A stretch of 49,049 nucleotides of DNA, from positions 1 through 49,049 of the forward strand of contig CAMODE010000033.1 in the NCBI GenBank assembly GCA_946611235.1, written 5' to 3'. Source of the stretch: an uncultured Caryophanales bacterium (GTDB lineage Bacteria; Bacillota_I; Bacilli_A; RF39; UBA660). Positions 8,050 through 17,199 of this stretch are shown here, piece after piece (the stretch's first letter is position 1; each line of letters begins with the position of its first letter). The notes below the pieces were generated by a model. The model did not search any database and was not told the origin of the DNA. It worked only from the letters and a program-made list of their open reading frames with translations. The position numbers and the translations under genes were made by a program.

Positions 8050-8574
8050 TTAAAATAATTTATTTATTTCTTCTCCTATCCAAGTTTTATATTCTGTATT
8101 GTTTTTGTTTTCTAAATCAATGAGGCACAAATTAGGAAACAATACACACCACCAGTTGTCTCCCTCAGCCTTGCCAATACTAATCACAATTGATTCGTAA
8201 TATCCTTCTGGATATTTTATTTCTCGATATTCTTTTTCAGGAAAATAATTATATCCATACTCCACTTTATAATTCATATCATAATTATTTTCATTAAAAA
8301 TTCTATCTATATTTTCTTCAATACTTGGAATGCTCTTTTTAATGGTTTTCCTTGCTTCATCAATACTATTTTTATCTTTTAGTAATATATATGTATCATT
8401 TTCCAAATACTCTTTTACTTTTAATTTCATTTTTTGATCAAGTGATGAATTACTATTTGGTATTACTCTTAACCTAATTGCCGTATCAGGTATTATTATA
8501 TCGCTTTTTTTATTATAATTATAAATAAGAATAGATACAGTTATAGTAAGTAATATTATTATCAATTTTTTCAT
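8050..8574 (-). CDS. spoIIR: Stage II sporulation protein R
   Basis: Secreted forespore signal that, in Bacillus, triggers SpoIIGA to process pro-sigma-E in the mother cell. An N-terminal membrane/signal segment is followed by the diagnostic IRLRVIPNSNS block and the C-terminal GKAEGDNWWCVLFPNLC block, which are hallmarks of the family. The gene is 174 aa here, a little shorter than in Bacillus. A GTG four codons upstream is in frame but sits on top of the AAGGAG ribosome site, so ATG at 8574 is the chosen start. Presence of spoIIR implies endospore formation or a recent spore-forming ancestor; no other sporulation-specific gene is in the window. Confidence 0.93.
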   Translation of the reverse strand: MKKLIIILLTITVSILIYNYNKKSDIIIPDTAIRLRVIPNSNSSLDQKMKLKVKEYLENDTYILLKDKNSIDEARKTIKKSIPSIEENIDRIFNENNYDMNYKVEYGYNYFPEKEYREIKYPEGYYESIVISIGKAEGDNWWCVLFPNLCLIDLENKNNTEYKTWIGEEINKLF

Positions 8575-8627
8575 AAAAAATATCACTCCTTCTATTAAAT
8601 TATGAGTGATACTTACAATTTTTATTC

Positions 8628-9734
8628 TTATTTTTGAATATTAATTATTATTTGATAACTACTTCCATTGTCTTTCTCTTCAAGAGACGCTTCGTAACCT
8701 GCTGTCTTGATATCTTCTATGGTATCCTTAGCTAGCCTAATTGCAGTAGCCAATTTAATCTTTGAAATATTGTCATTTCTATTATTTGCTTCTACTACAG
8801 ATTCCTTGTTGTACATATTATCATCCTTTTCTTCTTTTTTACTATCCAGATCATTTATATTGGACTCTTCTTTTATCTCTGTTAATGGTGACGCTTCTTC
8901 GACTAAAGTATTATGTTCATTACTATTTAAATCCTTGTCATTCGTTAAATTGTTTAAATCTATAAAATCAATATTGTTCGTTTGGGTGTATATATTTGGA
9001 TTATCAATTTTTTCTTCATTATTTTTTGATAATTTTATTTCATCAATTAAGAAATCACTATTAGCATATGGGGATTGTATATTGGACATTTCCAATTCTC
9101 GTTTATTGCTATTTTTTTCTTCTTCTTTAAGGTCTAAGATACTTTTAATATAATTATCAGTGTCCCTAACATTCATTCTTTCTGTTATTATTTTATTTAG
9201 TACTTCTTTTTGTTTCGTTTCATCTTTTATTTGAAGTAAACATCTTGCATGTCTTTCCGATATTAAGTTATTCATTAATGCAGCTTGTACTTCATTTGTC
9301 AATGTTAAAAGACGCATTTTATTAGCAATTGTCGACTGCCCTTTGCCCATTCTTTTGGCAAGTTCGTCTTGAGTAAAACCACCCATGTCTAATATTTTTT
9401 TGTATGACTTTGCTTCTTCAATAGCAGATAAATCTTTTCTTTGGATATTCTCAATTAAAGCAAGTTCGGCACTCGTTTGATCATCCATTTGACCTATTAC
9501 TGCCGGAACTTCTAAAACGCCCGCTAGCTGAGATGCTTTATATCGACGTTCTCCAGCTATTATTTCATATTTATTTCCTAAATCTCTTAATATAAGAGGT
9601 TGTATTATTCCATGCTCTTTTATTGATGCTGCAAGTTCATTTAAAGCTTCTTCATCGAATGAAAGCCTAGGCTGAAATCTATTTGGAATAATATCTGATA
9701 GGCGCACCATTACTATTTCTTTATTCATTTTCAT
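8628..9734 (-). CDS. noc: ParB-like nucleoid occlusion protein, long linker
   Basis: A ParB/Noc-family DNA-binding clamp protein. Residues 5-100 form the ParB N-terminal domain with the nucleotide (CTP) motif GERRYKA. An HTH region follows at about 115-185 (TQDELAKRMGKGQSTIANK). Residues about 200-325 are a low-complexity, acidic and Asn-rich linker leading to a small C-terminal dimerisation-like domain, making it 368 aa against about 280 in Bacillus. It is called Noc because it lies next to rsmG as in Bacillus, while a second ParB with ParA lies elsewhere in the window. The leader has AGAGGGAA before ATG and a 14-nt palindrome at 9758-9771 (TATACATATGTATA). No Noc-binding site was seen. Confidence 0.83.
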   Translation of the reverse strand: MKMNKEIVMVRLSDIIPNRFQPRLSFDEEALNELAASIKEHGIIQPLILRDLGNKYEIIAGERRYKASQLAGVLEVPAVIGQMDDQTSAELALIENIQRKDLSAIEEAKSYKKILDMGGFTQDELAKRMGKGQSTIANKMRLLTLTNEVQAALMNNLISERHARCLLQIKDETKQKEVLNKIITERMNVRDTDNYIKSILDLKEEEKNSNKRELEMSNIQSPYANSDFLIDEIKLSKNNEEKIDNPNIYTQTNNIDFIDLNNLTNDKDLNSNEHNTLVEEASPLTEIKEESNINDLDSKKEEKDDNMYNKESVVEANNRNDNISKIKLATAIRLAKDTIEDIKTAGYEASLEEKDNGSSYQIIINIQK

Positions 9735-9875
9735 AATTTATTCCCTCTTTTCATCCTTATACATATGTATATAATTATCTAAAATAATAATACTATAAAT
9801 TCTTTTTTTTTACAAGATGTTTATACAAATTAACAAAAAAATAATAAACAAGTTGTTAATCTTATTTACTATTTT

Positions 9876-10577
9876 TTAAATATCTCTTTTCTTAATTTCT
9901 GAATATTTTCTCGGATATATTTCACTTGTTGATTTCATTTTTTTATATTTAATTAACGTTCTTAAAGAATTTTCTATTGGCAAATTAAATACTATTCTGT
10001 CTTCTTCTTTAATAGATAGTTTTTTATAATAATTATCGATATTTTTTTCTTCATTTTCTGTATTTGATTTCATGGCAATAAAGTATCCATTAACTTTTAC
10101 TAAAGGTATTCCATACTCTAATAAATATTTAATAGGAGCAACAGCTCTTGCTGTCACAACGTCATATAACTCTCTATTATTTTTTGCATATTCTTCAATT
10201 CTTTCATTAATAACTATTACATTTTCTAATTCCAATTTTTCTCTAATTAATTTTAAAAAATTACATTTTTTTCTATTTGATTCTATTAATGTAATTTTAG
10301 TATTTGGAAAGCATATTGCTAATACTAGGCCAGGAAAGCCTGCTCCTGATCCTAAATCACAAATATTTTGATTATCTATTTTTATTATTTTAGAAATTGT
10401 TAAGCTGTCATAAAAATGTTTTAAATAGACATCTGGTTCTTCTATTATCCTTGTTAAATTATATTTAGCATTTTCTTCTTTTAATAATTGATAGTATTTT
10501 TCTAATCTTGATATAGATTCACTGTCTAGTTTAATATTTAATTTGCTTGCCTCTTCAATAAATTTTTCTTTATTCAT
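9876..10577 (-). CDS. rsmG: 16S rRNA (guanine-N7) methyltransferase RsmG
   Basis: SAM-dependent methyltransferase for G527 of 16S rRNA. The SAM-binding loop DLGSGAGFPG lies near residues 70-80, and the TARAVAPIKYL motif follows. Its 233 aa is normal. Its ATG overlaps the last 8 nt of mnmG, so it is the third gene of the mnmE-mnmG-rsmG unit. A 298-bp gap with the noc leader separates it from the next gene. Confidence 0.95.
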   Translation of the reverse strand: MNKEKFIEEASKLNIKLDSESISRLEKYYQLLKEENAKYNLTRIIEEPDVYLKHFYDSLTISKIIKIDNQNICDLGSGAGFPGLVLAICFPNTKITLIESNRKKCNFLKLIREKLELENVIVINERIEEYAKNNRELYDVVTARAVAPIKYLLEYGIPLVKVNGYFIAMKSNTENEEKNIDNYYKKLSIKEEDRIVFNLPIENSLRTLIKYKKMKSTSEIYPRKYSEIKKRDI

Positions 10578-12408
10578 TATATTTCCTCTTTAAGTATACT
10601 AATAGTATTGATATATCAGACGGGTTTACTCCACTTATTCTTAGTGCTTGCCCAATACTTATTGGCCTTACTTCTTTCAATTTTTGTCTTGCCTCACTAG
10701 CTAAATTAGGTACTTTATCGTAATCGATGTTTTCTGGTATTTGCTTTTCTTCATTTTTTAAGGTTTTTTCAGCTTCTCTTTCCACTTTTTTTATGTATCC
10801 TTCATATTTTATTTGGATTTCTACTTCGTCAACAATCTCCTGTGGATAATTTAAATTTAGTTTGAAATCTTTTATTATTTGCTGAAGATTTGAATTTGGA
10901 TTTTTTAAGTATTCATATACAGTTATTGTCCTCCTATTTTTTTCGGTATCAACAGTTATCTTGATATTTTTTAATTCTTCTGTTAATTTTAAGATGGCTT
11001 TCTTCTTCTGAAGGAATTTTTCATATTTTTCTCCGTTTATTAAGCCTATTTGATGTCCATATTCTCTTAGCCTTAAATCACTATTATCATGTCTTAAAAG
11101 AAGCCGATATTCTGCTCTTGAGGTAAGCATTCTGTATGGTTCTTTTGTTCCTTTTGTTACTAAATCATCAATTAAAACGCCAATGTATGCTTCACTTCTT
11201 TTTAATATTAGTGGTTCTTTTCCCTCTAACTTAAGTGAAGCATTAATACCCGCTATTAAGCCTTGACATGCAGCTTCTTCATAACCACTTGTTCCATTTA
11301 TTTGACCAGCAGTAAATAGATTTTTTAGTATTTTTGTTTCTAGGCTTGGTTTTACTTGCGTTGGATATATTGCATCATATTCAATTGCATATGCATATTT
11401 TAATATTTTGGCGTGTTCTAATCCTGGTAACGAATGTACCATTTGCTCTTGAATATTTCTTGGCATACTAGTGGAAAAGCCTTGAATATAAATATCGTCA
11501 TAATATTTACTTTCTGGTTCTAAGAATAATTGATGTTTCTCTTTATCACTAAATCTTACTATTTTATCTTCGATTGATGGACAATATCTTGGTCCAACTC
11601 CTGTTATATCATCTAGTCCACCATACATACTAGATTTTGATAGATTATCGGTTATTATTTTCTTTGTTTCATCGGTTGTATATATTAAATAACATGGTTC
11701 TTGATTATTAATGTCATATGTTGGTTTATTAGTATGTGAAAAGGTATAGTATTGTTTATCTCCTTCTTCTTTTTTGGTCTTTGAAAAGTCGATAGTGCTC
11801 TTTTCAATGCGAGGAGGAGTTCCTGTCTTTAGTCTAAGTATATTAAAACCGTATTTTTTTAAATTATCTGATAGATGTAATGATGGTTTTTCTTCATGAG
11901 GGCCACTTCTAGTCCTTGTATTTCCAATTAATATATCTGATTTTAAATAGGTTCCTGTTGTTAATATTACAATATTACTTGTTATATTTTCACCATTTTC
12001 AAGTATTATTCCTTTTACTGTATTATCTATTACAATAAGGTTTTCAACCATTCCTTCTTTAATAGTTAAATTTTTTTCATTTCTTAGTACCTTAAGCATT
12101 TCTTTAGGGTATGTTATTTTATCTGCTTGGGCTCTCAATGATTTGACTGCTGGGCCTTTGGCGTAATTTAACATTTTCATTTGTAGAAGGGCTTTATCTG
12201 CCACCTCTCCCATCACTCCACCTAGAGCATCTATTTCTCTTACAATTATTCCTTTGGCTGATCCACCAATTGATGGATTGCAAGGCATTGTGGCAATATT
12301 ATTTATATTTCCTGTTATTAAAAGTGTTTTATGACCTTTTCTAGATGAAGCTACTGCTGCTTCGCATCCAGCATGTCCTCCTCCTACTACTATTATTTCA
12401 TAATCCAT
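10570..12408 (-). CDS. mnmG: tRNA uridine 5-carboxymethylaminomethyl modification enzyme MnmG
   Basis: FAD-dependent subunit which, with MnmE, installs the (carboxymethyl)aminomethyl group at U34 of several tRNAs. The N-terminal dinucleotide fold IIVVGGGHAGCEAA and the PCNPSIGG block are intact, and the SGVNPSDIS region lies near the C-terminus. The open frame extends 8 codons upstream, but those overlap mnmE. The ATG at 12408 gives the canonical MDYEIIVVGGG start and has a GTAGGTG site. Length is 612 aa. Confidence 0.96.
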   Translation of the reverse strand: MDYEIIVVGGGHAGCEAAVASSRKGHKTLLITGNINNIATMPCNPSIGGSAKGIIVREIDALGGVMGEVADKALLQMKMLNYAKGPAVKSLRAQADKITYPKEMLKVLRNEKNLTIKEGMVENLIVIDNTVKGIILENGENITSNIVILTTGTYLKSDILIGNTRTRSGPHEEKPSLHLSDNLKKYGFNILRLKTGTPPRIEKSTIDFSKTKKEEGDKQYYTFSHTNKPTYDINNQEPCYLIYTTDETKKIITDNLSKSSMYGGLDDITGVGPRYCPSIEDKIVRFSDKEKHQLFLEPESKYYDDIYIQGFSTSMPRNIQEQMVHSLPGLEHAKILKYAYAIEYDAIYPTQVKPSLETKILKNLFTAGQINGTSGYEEAACQGLIAGINASLKLEGKEPLILKRSEAYIGVLIDDLVTKGTKEPYRMLTSRAEYRLLLRHDNSDLRLREYGHQIGLINGEKYEKFLQKKKAILKLTEELKNIKITVDTEKNRRTITVYEYLKNPNSNLQQIIKDFKLNLNYPQEIVDEVEIQIKYEGYIKKVEREAEKTLKNEEKQIPENIDYDKVPNLASEARQKLKEVRPISIGQALRISGVNPSDISILLVYLKRKYNE

Positions 12409-12416
12409 TTTTTCAC

Positions 12417-13763
12417 CTACTTTCCTAAACAAAATCTACTAAATAGTTCATCTAATAATTCATCTTTATATGTTTCTCCAATTACCTCTCCTAAACTATT
12501 CCAGGCCTCTTTTAAATTTAATTCAACAATATCTATTGGACTATCATTATCAATTTCTTTAATTGATTCATCAATATTATTTATTGCTTCATTTAATAAT
12601 GATATACTTCTAGCATTTGATAAATATGTCATATTATTTGATTGTAATTCTCCTAGTGAGAATAGTTTTTTTATCTCATCTTTAATTTTATTTATATTAG
12701 TATTATTCTTTGCAGATATTTCTATATAATTATCTAATAATGTCTTATCTAAGATGGCTTCTAAGTCTATCTTATTGATTATAATAATATGTTTTTTTTC
12801 TTTTATTTTAGTAAGTAATTCTTTTTCTTCAGTTGATAACTTGTCATTATTATTTAGCATAAATAATACTAAATCTGATTTTTCAATCATCTGTATACTT
12901 TTTTCAACGCCTATTTTTTCTACTATATCATTTGTATTTCTAATACCCGCTGTGTCAATTATGTTTAGAAGGATTCCATCTAGTATTATTTTTCCTTCTA
13001 CTATGTCTCTTGTAGTACCTGGTATATTTGTAACTATAGCCTTTTCTTCTTCAATTAGAGAATTTAAGAGACTACTTTTTCCAACATTTGGCCTACCAAT
13101 TATTGCAACATTTATTCCTTCCTTTATTAATCTTGTATCATTAGACTTCCTTAGTATTTCCTCTAATTTTTGTTTAAATGATTTTATGCTTGGTAATATT
13201 TTATCATTGGTTAAGAACTCAATGTCTTCATATTCTGGATAATCAATATTTACCTCTATATTACTTATTATTTGGATTAATTCGCTCCGAAGGTCTTTTA
13301 TTAAATTAGATGTTTCTCCTGTTAGAGTATTTAAGGCCATTTTTCTTGCTTTATCTGACTGTGATGAAATTAAGTCCATCGTAGCTTCGGCTTCAAGTAG
13401 ATCTATTCTCCCATTTAGAAAGGCGCGTTTCGTAAACTCTCCTGGTTCTGCTAGTCTTGCTCCGCTTTTTAAAAGCACTTCAAGTACTTTGTTAGTTACA
13501 GCAATTCCACCATGGCAATTTATTTCTACAACATCTTCTCTTGTAAATGTTTTTGGAGCCTTCATAATGCTTACTAATACTTCATCTATTTTTTCTTCTT
13601 TATCCTTAATAAATCCATAATGAATGGTATGTGATTTTACCTTAGTTAAATCTTTAGTAAAAACTTTACTTACAATTTCTAAGGCATCTATACCACTTAA
13701 TCTTATTATTGAAATTGCTCCTATTCCTGTGGTGGTTGATATTGCTACAATTGTGTCTTCCAT
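12417..13763 (-). CDS. mnmE: tRNA modification GTPase MnmE
   Basis: GTPase partner of MnmG in U34 modification. The N-terminal tetrahydrofolate-binding domain covers 1-118. The helical domain is interrupted by the G domain, with P-loop GRPNVGKSS (223-231), DTAGIR as G3 and NKID as G4. The C-terminal tail FCLGK keeps the conserved Cys445 of the C-(I/L)-G-K motif. Its 448 aa is typical. It begins a three-gene unit with mnmG and rsmG, and a terminator separates it from the upstream jag gene. Confidence 0.96.
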   Translation of the reverse strand: MEDTIVAISTTTGIGAISIIRLSGIDALEIVSKVFTKDLTKVKSHTIHYGFIKDKEEKIDEVLVSIMKAPKTFTREDVVEINCHGGIAVTNKVLEVLLKSGARLAEPGEFTKRAFLNGRIDLLEAEATMDLISSQSDKARKMALNTLTGETSNLIKDLRSELIQIISNIEVNIDYPEYEDIEFLTNDKILPSIKSFKQKLEEILRKSNDTRLIKEGINVAIIGRPNVGKSSLLNSLIEEEKAIVTNIPGTTRDIVEGKIILDGILLNIIDTAGIRNTNDIVEKIGVEKSIQMIEKSDLVLFMLNNNDKLSTEEKELLTKIKEKKHIIIINKIDLEAILDKTLLDNYIEISAKNNTNINKIKDEIKKLFSLGELQSNNMTYLSNARSISLLNEAINNIDESIKEIDNDSPIDIVELNLKEAWNSLGEVIGETYKDELLDELFSRFCLGK

Positions 13764-13805
13764 CTAATACTCCTTCTTTCTTCTTAAGTATTTTATCACA
13801 AAGCA

Positions 13806-13837
13806 CAAAAAAAAGAAACTATTTGTTTTTAGTTTCT
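13806..13837 (-). terminator. Terminator of the rpmH-rnpA-yidC-jag operon
   Basis: Minus-strand stem AGAAACTA/TAGTTTCT (13837-13830 with 13821-13814), 8-nt loop, followed directly by a run of T. It starts at the jag stop codon. Confidence 0.88.
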
Positions 13838-14444
13838 ATTCTTCTTTTAATTTAATTACAACTTTTCTATTTGGTTCTTCACCTATTGATTCTGTATATA
13901 CATATTTATCGTCTGCTAATGCCTCATGTACTAATCTTCTTTCATATGAATTCATACTATCCATTGTAACTTCTGTTTTTGTTTTATAAGCTTCTCTTGC
14001 TAATTTTTTTGCTAGATAAGCAATATTTCTTGCTCTTTTCTCTTTATAGTTTCCAACATCTAATACAATTGATAATGGTGTACTTAATTTTGGGTTAACC
14101 ATTTGTCTAATTAATAGTTGTAATGCTGCAACATTTTTTCCATTTTTTCCGATTAATATGGCATTATTTTCTGAAAATATTGTTACAGAAAGACTTCCTT
14201 CTCTTCTTCTTATTTCAAGATTTCCTTCAGCATTCATCTTTTTTATTATTTCACTTACTGTTTCTTTTACGAATGCTACTATTTCATTCATATTTAGTAC
14301 TTCTATTTTAACTGTTTTTTTTAGTAATCCTGATTTTTCTTCAATATTATTTACTATTAAATCTTCTCTAGATATTTTTAATTCTTCAAGAGCTAAATCA
14401 ATAGCATCTTCCTCTGTTTTTCCTTCATAATAATATTTATTCAT
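13836..14444 (-). CDS. khpB: Jag/KhpB RNA-binding protein (KH and R3H)
   Basis: RNA-binding protein encoded with yidC in most Firmicutes. Order of domains: Jag N-terminal domain (about 1-50, YYEGKTEEDAIDLAL), KH domain with the GxxG loop IGKNGKN (about 60-130), and R3H domain (about 140-202, containing RNIAYLAKKLAREA and SYERRLVHEAL). Its 202 aa is normal. The ATG overlaps the yidC stop by one base. In related bacteria it is a post-transcriptional regulator affecting cell envelope and division; here that is inferred from family. Confidence 0.93.
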   Translation of the reverse strand: MNKYYYEGKTEEDAIDLALEELKISREDLIVNNIEEKSGLLKKTVKIEVLNMNEIVAFVKETVSEIIKKMNAEGNLEIRRREGSLSVTIFSENNAILIGKNGKNVAALQLLIRQMVNPKLSTPLSIVLDVGNYKEKRARNIAYLAKKLAREAYKTKTEVTMDSMNSYERRLVHEALADDKYVYTESIGEEPNRKVVIKLKEE

Positions 14445-15385
14445 TACTTCTTTGCCTTCTTTCTTTCTACCATCTTGTTTTGAAATATAGTAAATGCAGA
14501 TGATGATATCCAGTATAATCCCAATGCAACTGGTAAACTAAATGATGCAAATACTATCATAGCAAGCATAAAGTAGATTGTTCCCTTCATTTGGGCAGCC
14601 ATGGCTGTTTGATCTTTTAATGTCTTCTTAAAAGATAAGTATGTTGTTCCCAATATTATTAATAAGAATAATACATATGCATACCATGTATTTGACATTA
14701 TTCCATGAGATATAGTTGTTCCCATATCTAAAGATAAAAATTTATTTTCAAATATCACTGGAGTTCTATTTATTGCCTCCAAGTAAGCAAATAATAATGG
14801 TATTTGGACAAACGATAACAAGCAACTAGATAATGGATTAATCTTATTTTTTTGATAGATTGCCATCATTTCTTGAGCTTTCATTTTTTGTGAGGTTTCA
14901 TCCGTTTTATCTTTATATTTCTTTTCTAATTTATCAAGTTCTGGCTTTACTGAATTCATTTTTTCTGATTGCATGGCGGTCTTTCTTGTTAATGGATACA
15001 TTATTAATCTTATTGCTAAACAAGATAATATTATTGCTAGCCCATTAGCTAAACCTTTACTCAATCCAATTTTACCTAATAGTACTCCAATATTTATTAA
15101 TAACCATGCAAGAGGCTTTACAAATACCGTTGTCCATAATCCTTCATATTCAGAAAATGGTTTAAATTCTGTACATGTTGGTAAACTATCTATTTCTACA
15201 CCATTTTCTTCATATAGTTTTATTACATCTTTATTAGTCGGCCTACAAACAATATTTTCTGTAAGGGCTTTCCCTGTTTCTTCATACTTTACTACTTTCT
15301 TATCCTCTCCGACTAATTGTTTTGTACAACCAGTTAGTAGGAATATTGATAATACTACTAGTAATATCTTTATACTTTTTTTCAC
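14444..15385 (-). CDS. yidC: Membrane protein insertase YidC (lipoprotein)
   Basis: Inserts membrane proteins alone or with Sec. It has a lipoprotein signal peptide with lipobox LLTGC (Cys20), then five membrane segments in the 60-kDa-inner-membrane-protein domain, and a basic C-terminal tail. The QMKAQEMMAIYQKNKINPLSS block is the conserved cytoplasmic hairpin. Its 313 aa is slightly long, with an extracellular stretch of about 70 residues after the lipobox. The stop overlaps jag and the ATG overlaps rnpA. Confidence 0.95.
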   Translation of the reverse strand: MKKSIKILLVVLSIFLLTGCTKQLVGEDKKVVKYEETGKALTENIVCRPTNKDVIKLYEENGVEIDSLPTCTEFKPFSEYEGLWTTVFVKPLAWLLINIGVLLGKIGLSKGLANGLAIILSCLAIRLIMYPLTRKTAMQSEKMNSVKPELDKLEKKYKDKTDETSQKMKAQEMMAIYQKNKINPLSSCLLSFVQIPLLFAYLEAINRTPVIFENKFLSLDMGTTISHGIMSNTWYAYVLFLLIILGTTYLSFKKTLKDQTAMAAQMKGTIYFMLAMIVFASFSLPVALGLYWISSSAFTIFQNKMVERKKAKK

Positions 15386-15714
15386 TTTTTATCACCTATA
15401 TTACTTATTAGTTTTAACAATTCTTTTTCCATATCCTGATATGTTAATTCTAATATTCCTTTCCTAATAATTATAACATAATCATAACTACTTTGCATAC
15501 TATTTTTGTTATTATCGATAATGTTTTTTATCCTTCTTTTTATTTTATTTCTAATGACAGCTTTGCCAGTCTTCTTAGGGATAGATATTCCATACCTATT
15601 TTTTTCATTGTTTATTCGATAATAAATACTGAAATTTTTGCTTTTTATACTTTTGCCATTATTTATTATTTCGGTATATTCTCTCGAAGATTTTATAATA
15701 TCTGTTTTTTTCAT
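15382..15714 (-). CDS. rnpA: Ribonuclease P protein component
   Basis: Protein subunit of RNase P, which matures tRNA 5' ends. The RNR motif region is seen as ISIPKKTGKAVIRNKIKRRIKNII, and 110 aa is usual. It overlaps yidC by 4 nt and follows rpmH by 30 nt, the standard arrangement. Confidence 0.95.
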   Translation of the reverse strand: MKKTDIIKSSREYTEIINNGKSIKSKNFSIYYRINNEKNRYGISIPKKTGKAVIRNKIKRRIKNIIDNNKNSMQSSYDYVIIIRKGILELTYQDMEKELLKLISNIGDKK

Positions 15715-15744
15715 ATTATATAAAAAGAAAAAAAGAAAACAAAA

Positions 15745-15867
15745 TTATGCACATAATTTTTTTCTTTTTTTTGCTCTTCTACTTTTTAAAACATTACCTT
15801 TTACTCTTGCAAAGAAACCATGCTTTTTAGCTTTTTTTCTATTATTAGGTTGATAAGTTCTTTTCAT
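15745..15867 (-). CDS. rpmH: 50S ribosomal protein L34
   Basis: Forty codons reading [18 protein letters not shown], then a basic C-terminal half ([12 protein letters not shown]) ending LCA. This is bL34, a few residues shorter than the usual 44 because of a small deletion after ARVKGN. GGAGGTG is placed 8 nt upstream of the ATG. It is the first gene of the rnpA-yidC-jag operon. Confidence 0.97.
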   Translation of the reverse strand: MKRTYQPNNRKKAKKHGFFARVKGNVLKSRRAKKRKKLCA

Positions 15868-15899
15868 AATTAAAACACCTCCATGTCAAATGCTCTTTT

Positions 15900-15928
15900 A
15901 TTATATAGTTTTATTTAGTTTATGTCAA
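15900..15928 (-). promoter_or_regulatory. Promoter of the rpmH operon
   Basis: A consensus sigma-A promoter on the minus strand: TTGACA (15928-15923), 17 bp, TATAAT (15905-15900). Confidence 0.9.
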
Positions 15929-15952
15929 CAATTTTAGAAATTTTTTTTAAAT

Positions 15953-15981
15953 TTGACAAGTTCTTATAAATTTTATATAAT
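15953..15981 (+). promoter_or_regulatory. Divergent promoter of the unknown gene pair
   Basis: A consensus promoter on the plus strand: TTGACA (15953-15958), 17 bp, TATAAT (15976-15981). Its -35 box is only 24 bp from the -35 box of the rpmH promoter, so the two could share regulators. Confidence 0.9.
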
Positions 15982-16003
15982 ATTTGTCGCTTAAGGGAGA
16001 TAT

Positions 16004-16660
16004 ATGAATAGTTACTTGATTAATAAATATAGAAGAGAATTATATTCTTATACTTTTTCAGAAAATAAATTTAAAGTACTTATGAATGAAAAGCCTAGAA
16101 AAAAAGAAGTACTTAATGAATCTATTAATAGAACTATATTGGCAAACACTTCAAAAGATGTCTATATGAATGATGGAAAACTCATATATTATAAATCTTT
16201 AAGTGAGGTAAATGATCACATAATTGAATGGATAGATATTTTTAATATGAAAGTCAAATATACTATAAATGTTTATTCATGTTATATAGATACATTGAAT
16301 AACATAAGGAAAGAAATTAATTTATATGCCATGATATGTGCATCAAAATATGGTTTGGTTTTTTCCACTTCAGGGGATGAATATGATACACTTATTAAGG
16401 TGTATATAAATATCTTATGGGAAAGAAAACTAAAAATCGCAAATGAATTAAGAATTATTTTAGAAGATGAATTTGGTTTGTATTATGGAGATTATAGTAG
16501 AGAAATATTAGGTTTATATAATTACTATCAAAGGAAAATTCTTAGTATTGAAGAAATTGACTTGAATTTATTTAATGCATTTAGAGACGAAGTAGGTAAA
16601 ATAATAAATAAACCTAGAATGTTATTAAAGGAAAGTAGGTGGAGTTTAAATGGAAATTGA
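16004..16660 (+). CDS. Hypothetical protein, 218 aa
   Basis: Not recognised. A soluble, mixed-charge, Tyr- and Ile-rich protein with no signal peptide or membrane helix and predicted to be mainly helical. No catalytic motif stands out. AAGGGAG precedes the ATG by 5-6 nt, and a consensus promoter lies 25-50 bp upstream. It overlaps the next gene by 11 nt, so the two are probably co-translated and may act together. It occupies the place beside rpmH where many Firmicutes carry dnaA, but shows no DnaA feature (no Walker motifs). Confidence 0.7.
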   Translation: MNSYLINKYRRELYSYTFSENKFKVLMNEKPRKKEVLNESINRTILANTSKDVYMNDGKLIYYKSLSEVNDHIIEWIDIFNMKVKYTINVYSCYIDTLNNIRKEINLYAMICASKYGLVFSTSGDEYDTLIKVYINILWERKLKIANELRIILEDEFGLYYGDYSREILGLYNYYQRKILSIEEIDLNLFNAFRDEVGKIINKPRMLLKESRWSLNGN

Positions 16661-17018
16661 ATTAAAGGTATTAATTGAAATAGCTACAGAATATTTTGAT
16701 ATTGGTGATGAAGATATATATAAAAATAATTTTAATCAATTCATGTTTTGTTATAATTTTATTAAAAACTATGACTGTGTTAAGGGGAGAGATGAAGAGA
16801 GTTTAATTAATTGTTTATACTTTATTGCTTCTGATATTGCAAGTAATGAGTTTTTTAAAACTACGCATGATTCTTATGGAAATATATTTACTAATTATAA
16901 TCAAAAATATAAACCTTTAGATTATATAATATCTGAAGCTTTATATAGAACATATGGTGATGATTCTTTACCATGCTTGTCTGATAGTTACATTTATGAA
17001 AAAAAGCTTATTAGATAA
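16650..17018 (+). CDS. Hypothetical protein, 122 aa
   Basis: Not recognised. A small acidic, Asp/Tyr/Asn-rich soluble protein with four scattered cysteines (FCYNFI, DCVKG, NCLYF, PCLSD). It is the second gene of a two-gene unit starting inside the preceding gene and ending at a strong terminator. Its size, acidity and overlap would fit a partner or regulator of the 218-aa protein, which is inference only. Confidence 0.65.
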   Translation: MEIELKVLIEIATEYFDIGDEDIYKNNFNQFMFCYNFIKNYDCVKGRDEESLINCLYFIASDIASNEFFKTTHDSYGNIFTNYNQKYKPLDYIISEALYRTYGDDSLPCLSDSYIYEKKLIR

Positions 17019-17028
17019 TACAGTCAAA

Positions 17029-17067
17029 AATAAGAGACTACTGAAATGTAGGCTCTTATTTTCTTTT
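17029..17067 (+). terminator. Terminator of the unknown gene pair
   Basis: AATAAGAG-A-CTAC pairs with GTAG-G-CTCTTATT across a 6-nt loop, followed by TTCTTTTT. The following 130 bp to parA contain no recognisable gene or parS site. Confidence 0.88.
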
Positions 17068-17199
17068 TGAAGACCTTAGGCTTCAAAAACCCTGAGTAAC
17101 TTTAGTGCGAAGGGAAAAAAAGAAAAATCTTCAAAATACTATTTCAATTTTTTACTTTTTTTGATAGAATTATATATGAGGAAATTAAGGTGACAGTAT

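Noticed and set aside
8707-9153. 148-codon open frame on the plus strand inside noc
   Set aside because: Antisense shadow of the low-complexity linker; no ribosome site and composition explained by the real gene.
12754-13242. 162-codon plus-strand frame inside mnmE
   Set aside because: Shadow of a highly conserved gene; no start signal.
14973-15467. 164-codon plus-strand frame across yidC and rnpA
   Set aside because: Antisense to two certain genes and without ribosome site or family resemblance.
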